DNA of 64,000 nucleotides, taken from the NCBI RefSeq assembly GCF_001425005.1, contig NZ_LMDB01000001.1, forward strand, positions 312,393-376,392, in the 5' to 3' direction. Source of the stretch: Duganella sp. Root336D2. GTDB taxonomy: Bacteria > Pseudomonadota > Gammaproteobacteria > Burkholderiales > Burkholderiaceae_D. Each line of letters begins with the position of its first letter. The stretch's first letter is position 1. The position numbers and the translations under genes were made by a program. The notes beneath the pieces were generated by a model. The model had not been told where the DNA came from and did not search any database. It worked only from the letters and a program-made list of their open reading frames with translations. This document shows, piece by piece, positions 63,272 to 64,000 of this stretch.

Positions 63272-63922
63272 CTAGAGCGAAATGATACCCCGCTTGACCG
63301 CCAAAGCGACCGCATGCGTGCGGTCACGCGCGTCCAGCTTGGCAAGGATGGTACGTACGTGGGCCTTTACCGTGTCTTCCGCGATGCCCAGGTGCACGCC
63401 GATCCGCTTGTTGGAGTTGCCGGCGGCGGCGCTGCGCAGCACTTCTATTTCGCGCTCGCTCAAAGAAGACTGTCCATAGTGATCAGCCAGGGTGCGCGCG
63501 ACGTCGGCGGGAATCCAGCGGTTACCGGCGTGCACCGCCCGAATCGCATCAAGCAGATCCCTGCGCAGGCTATGTTTCATCAAGAAACCGGCGGCGCCCA
63601 GCTCGATTGCGCGGCGCACGTAATGCTCGCCGGGCAAAGTGGTGAGCATGATAACGCGGGCATGGCCGTAAGCCCGGCGTAGCGCTTCCAGTGCTTGCAG
63701 GCCGCTCGTTCGCGGCATGGAAATGTCCATGATCGTGATGTCTGGCCGCAGCGCTTCGAACGCTGCCACGATGCCCTCACCGTCTTCAAGTTCGCCGACC
63801 AGACGCAGATCTGGCTGGCTTGCAATTGTGTCGGCTAGTCCGGCCAGGATTAAGGGGTGATCGTCAACGTTAAGAATACGTACTGGCGTGGATCTGCTGG
63901 ATGTTGCGATGCTGCTTGACAC
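63272..63922 (-). CDS. NarL/FixJ-family response regulator
   Basis: 216 residues. GTG start with GGAG 5 nt upstream. Receiver domain: VRILNVDDHPLILAGLADTI, phospho-acceptor Asp66 in ITIMDISMPRTSG, Thr in MLTTLPGE and Lys in GFLMKHS. The DNA-binding domain is LuxR-type: LSEREIEVLRSAAAGNSNKRIG and GIAEDTVKAHVRTILAKLDA. It is convergent with the hydrolase gene (11 bp apart) and is the likely partner of the propeller kinase. Confidence 0.94.
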   Translation of the reverse strand: MSSSIATSSRSTPVRILNVDDHPLILAGLADTIASQPDLRLVGELEDGEGIVAAFEALRPDITIMDISMPRTSGLQALEALRRAYGHARVIMLTTLPGEHYVRRAIELGAAGFLMKHSLRRDLLDAIRAVHAGNRWIPADVARTLADHYGQSSLSEREIEVLRSAAAGNSNKRIGVHLGIAEDTVKAHVRTILAKLDARDRTHAVALAVKRGIISL

Positions 63923-64000
63923 TGGTGCTCCGGGGTTGGCGGTGAGACATTCATCAGTTTAAACCAAACTCATCCAAGGTGACAATTTGGTCCCTGACAC

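Overview
The window looks like chromosome from a GC-rich beta-proteobacterium, most likely Oxalobacteraceae (Massilia, Duganella or Janthinobacterium type). This is inferred from codon use, the CspA-type cold-shock genes, the OmpA protein, the many TonB receptors and glycosidases, and the VioB-like protein. No rRNA, tRNA, CRISPR array, transposase or phage gene was seen.

Layout. 0-1.8 kb: a TetR repressor with an SDR and a medium-chain oxidoreductase (cut by the window edge); two similar 18-bp palindromes mark likely operators. 1.9-5.6 kb: GH62 lipoprotein plus GH3 enzyme (arabinoxylan use). 5.6-11.4 kb (minus): a tightly coupled six-gene operon with a PLD-like protein, a protein of unknown type, a GMC oxidoreductase, a VioB/RebD-like ferritin-fold protein, an SRPBCC protein and an unknown protein. 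11.8-14.5 kb (minus): a subtilase locus in which the protease's prodomain and C-terminal domain each also occur as separate small genes, ending in a 104-residue protein with an internal repeat. These two adjacent operons are the best candidate for an undescribed system. 14.7 kb: remnant of an OmpA gene whose intact relative lies at 54.4 kb. 14.9-19.1 kb: secreted cyanophycinase divergent from a TonB receptor. 19.3-20.2 kb: cupin plus TetR.

20.3-24.2 kb: a cobalamin riboswitch ahead of a siderophore-type TonB receptor and a PepSY membrane protein. 24.2-26.1 kb: an island of small genes around a cold-shock gene. 26.3-34.4 kb: a periplasmic binding protein, then an RND efflux system (SDR, permease, adaptor, TetR, divergent outer-membrane factor) with two matching AGTGAC-N14-GTCAC operators. 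34.4-45.4 kb (minus): MscS channel, then a probable operon of GH2, a glycosyltransferase-FAD oxidoreductase fusion, dgoD, dgoK, a 19-codon overlapping ORF, mutarotase, SMP-30 lactonase and Zn-dehydrogenase, forming most of a De Ley-Doudoroff galactose route but lacking the aldolase. 45.5-47.7 kb: a GH1-RmlD fusion. 47.9-53.8 kb: an alginate-lyase-fold lipoprotein with several accessory domains, a frameshifted GH127 gene and a CE1-type esterase.

54.4-58.7 kb: OmpA, then a second island of small genes around a cold-shock gene, including a degenerate cold-shock-domain protein and a member of a small-protein family also present in the first island. 59.1-63.9 kb: a large propeller-type histidine kinase, an exported chloroperoxidase-like hydrolase and a convergent NarL-type response regulator.

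Overall this is an accessory, carbohydrate-oriented region with four TetR/NarL regulators and several paralogous pairs inside one window.
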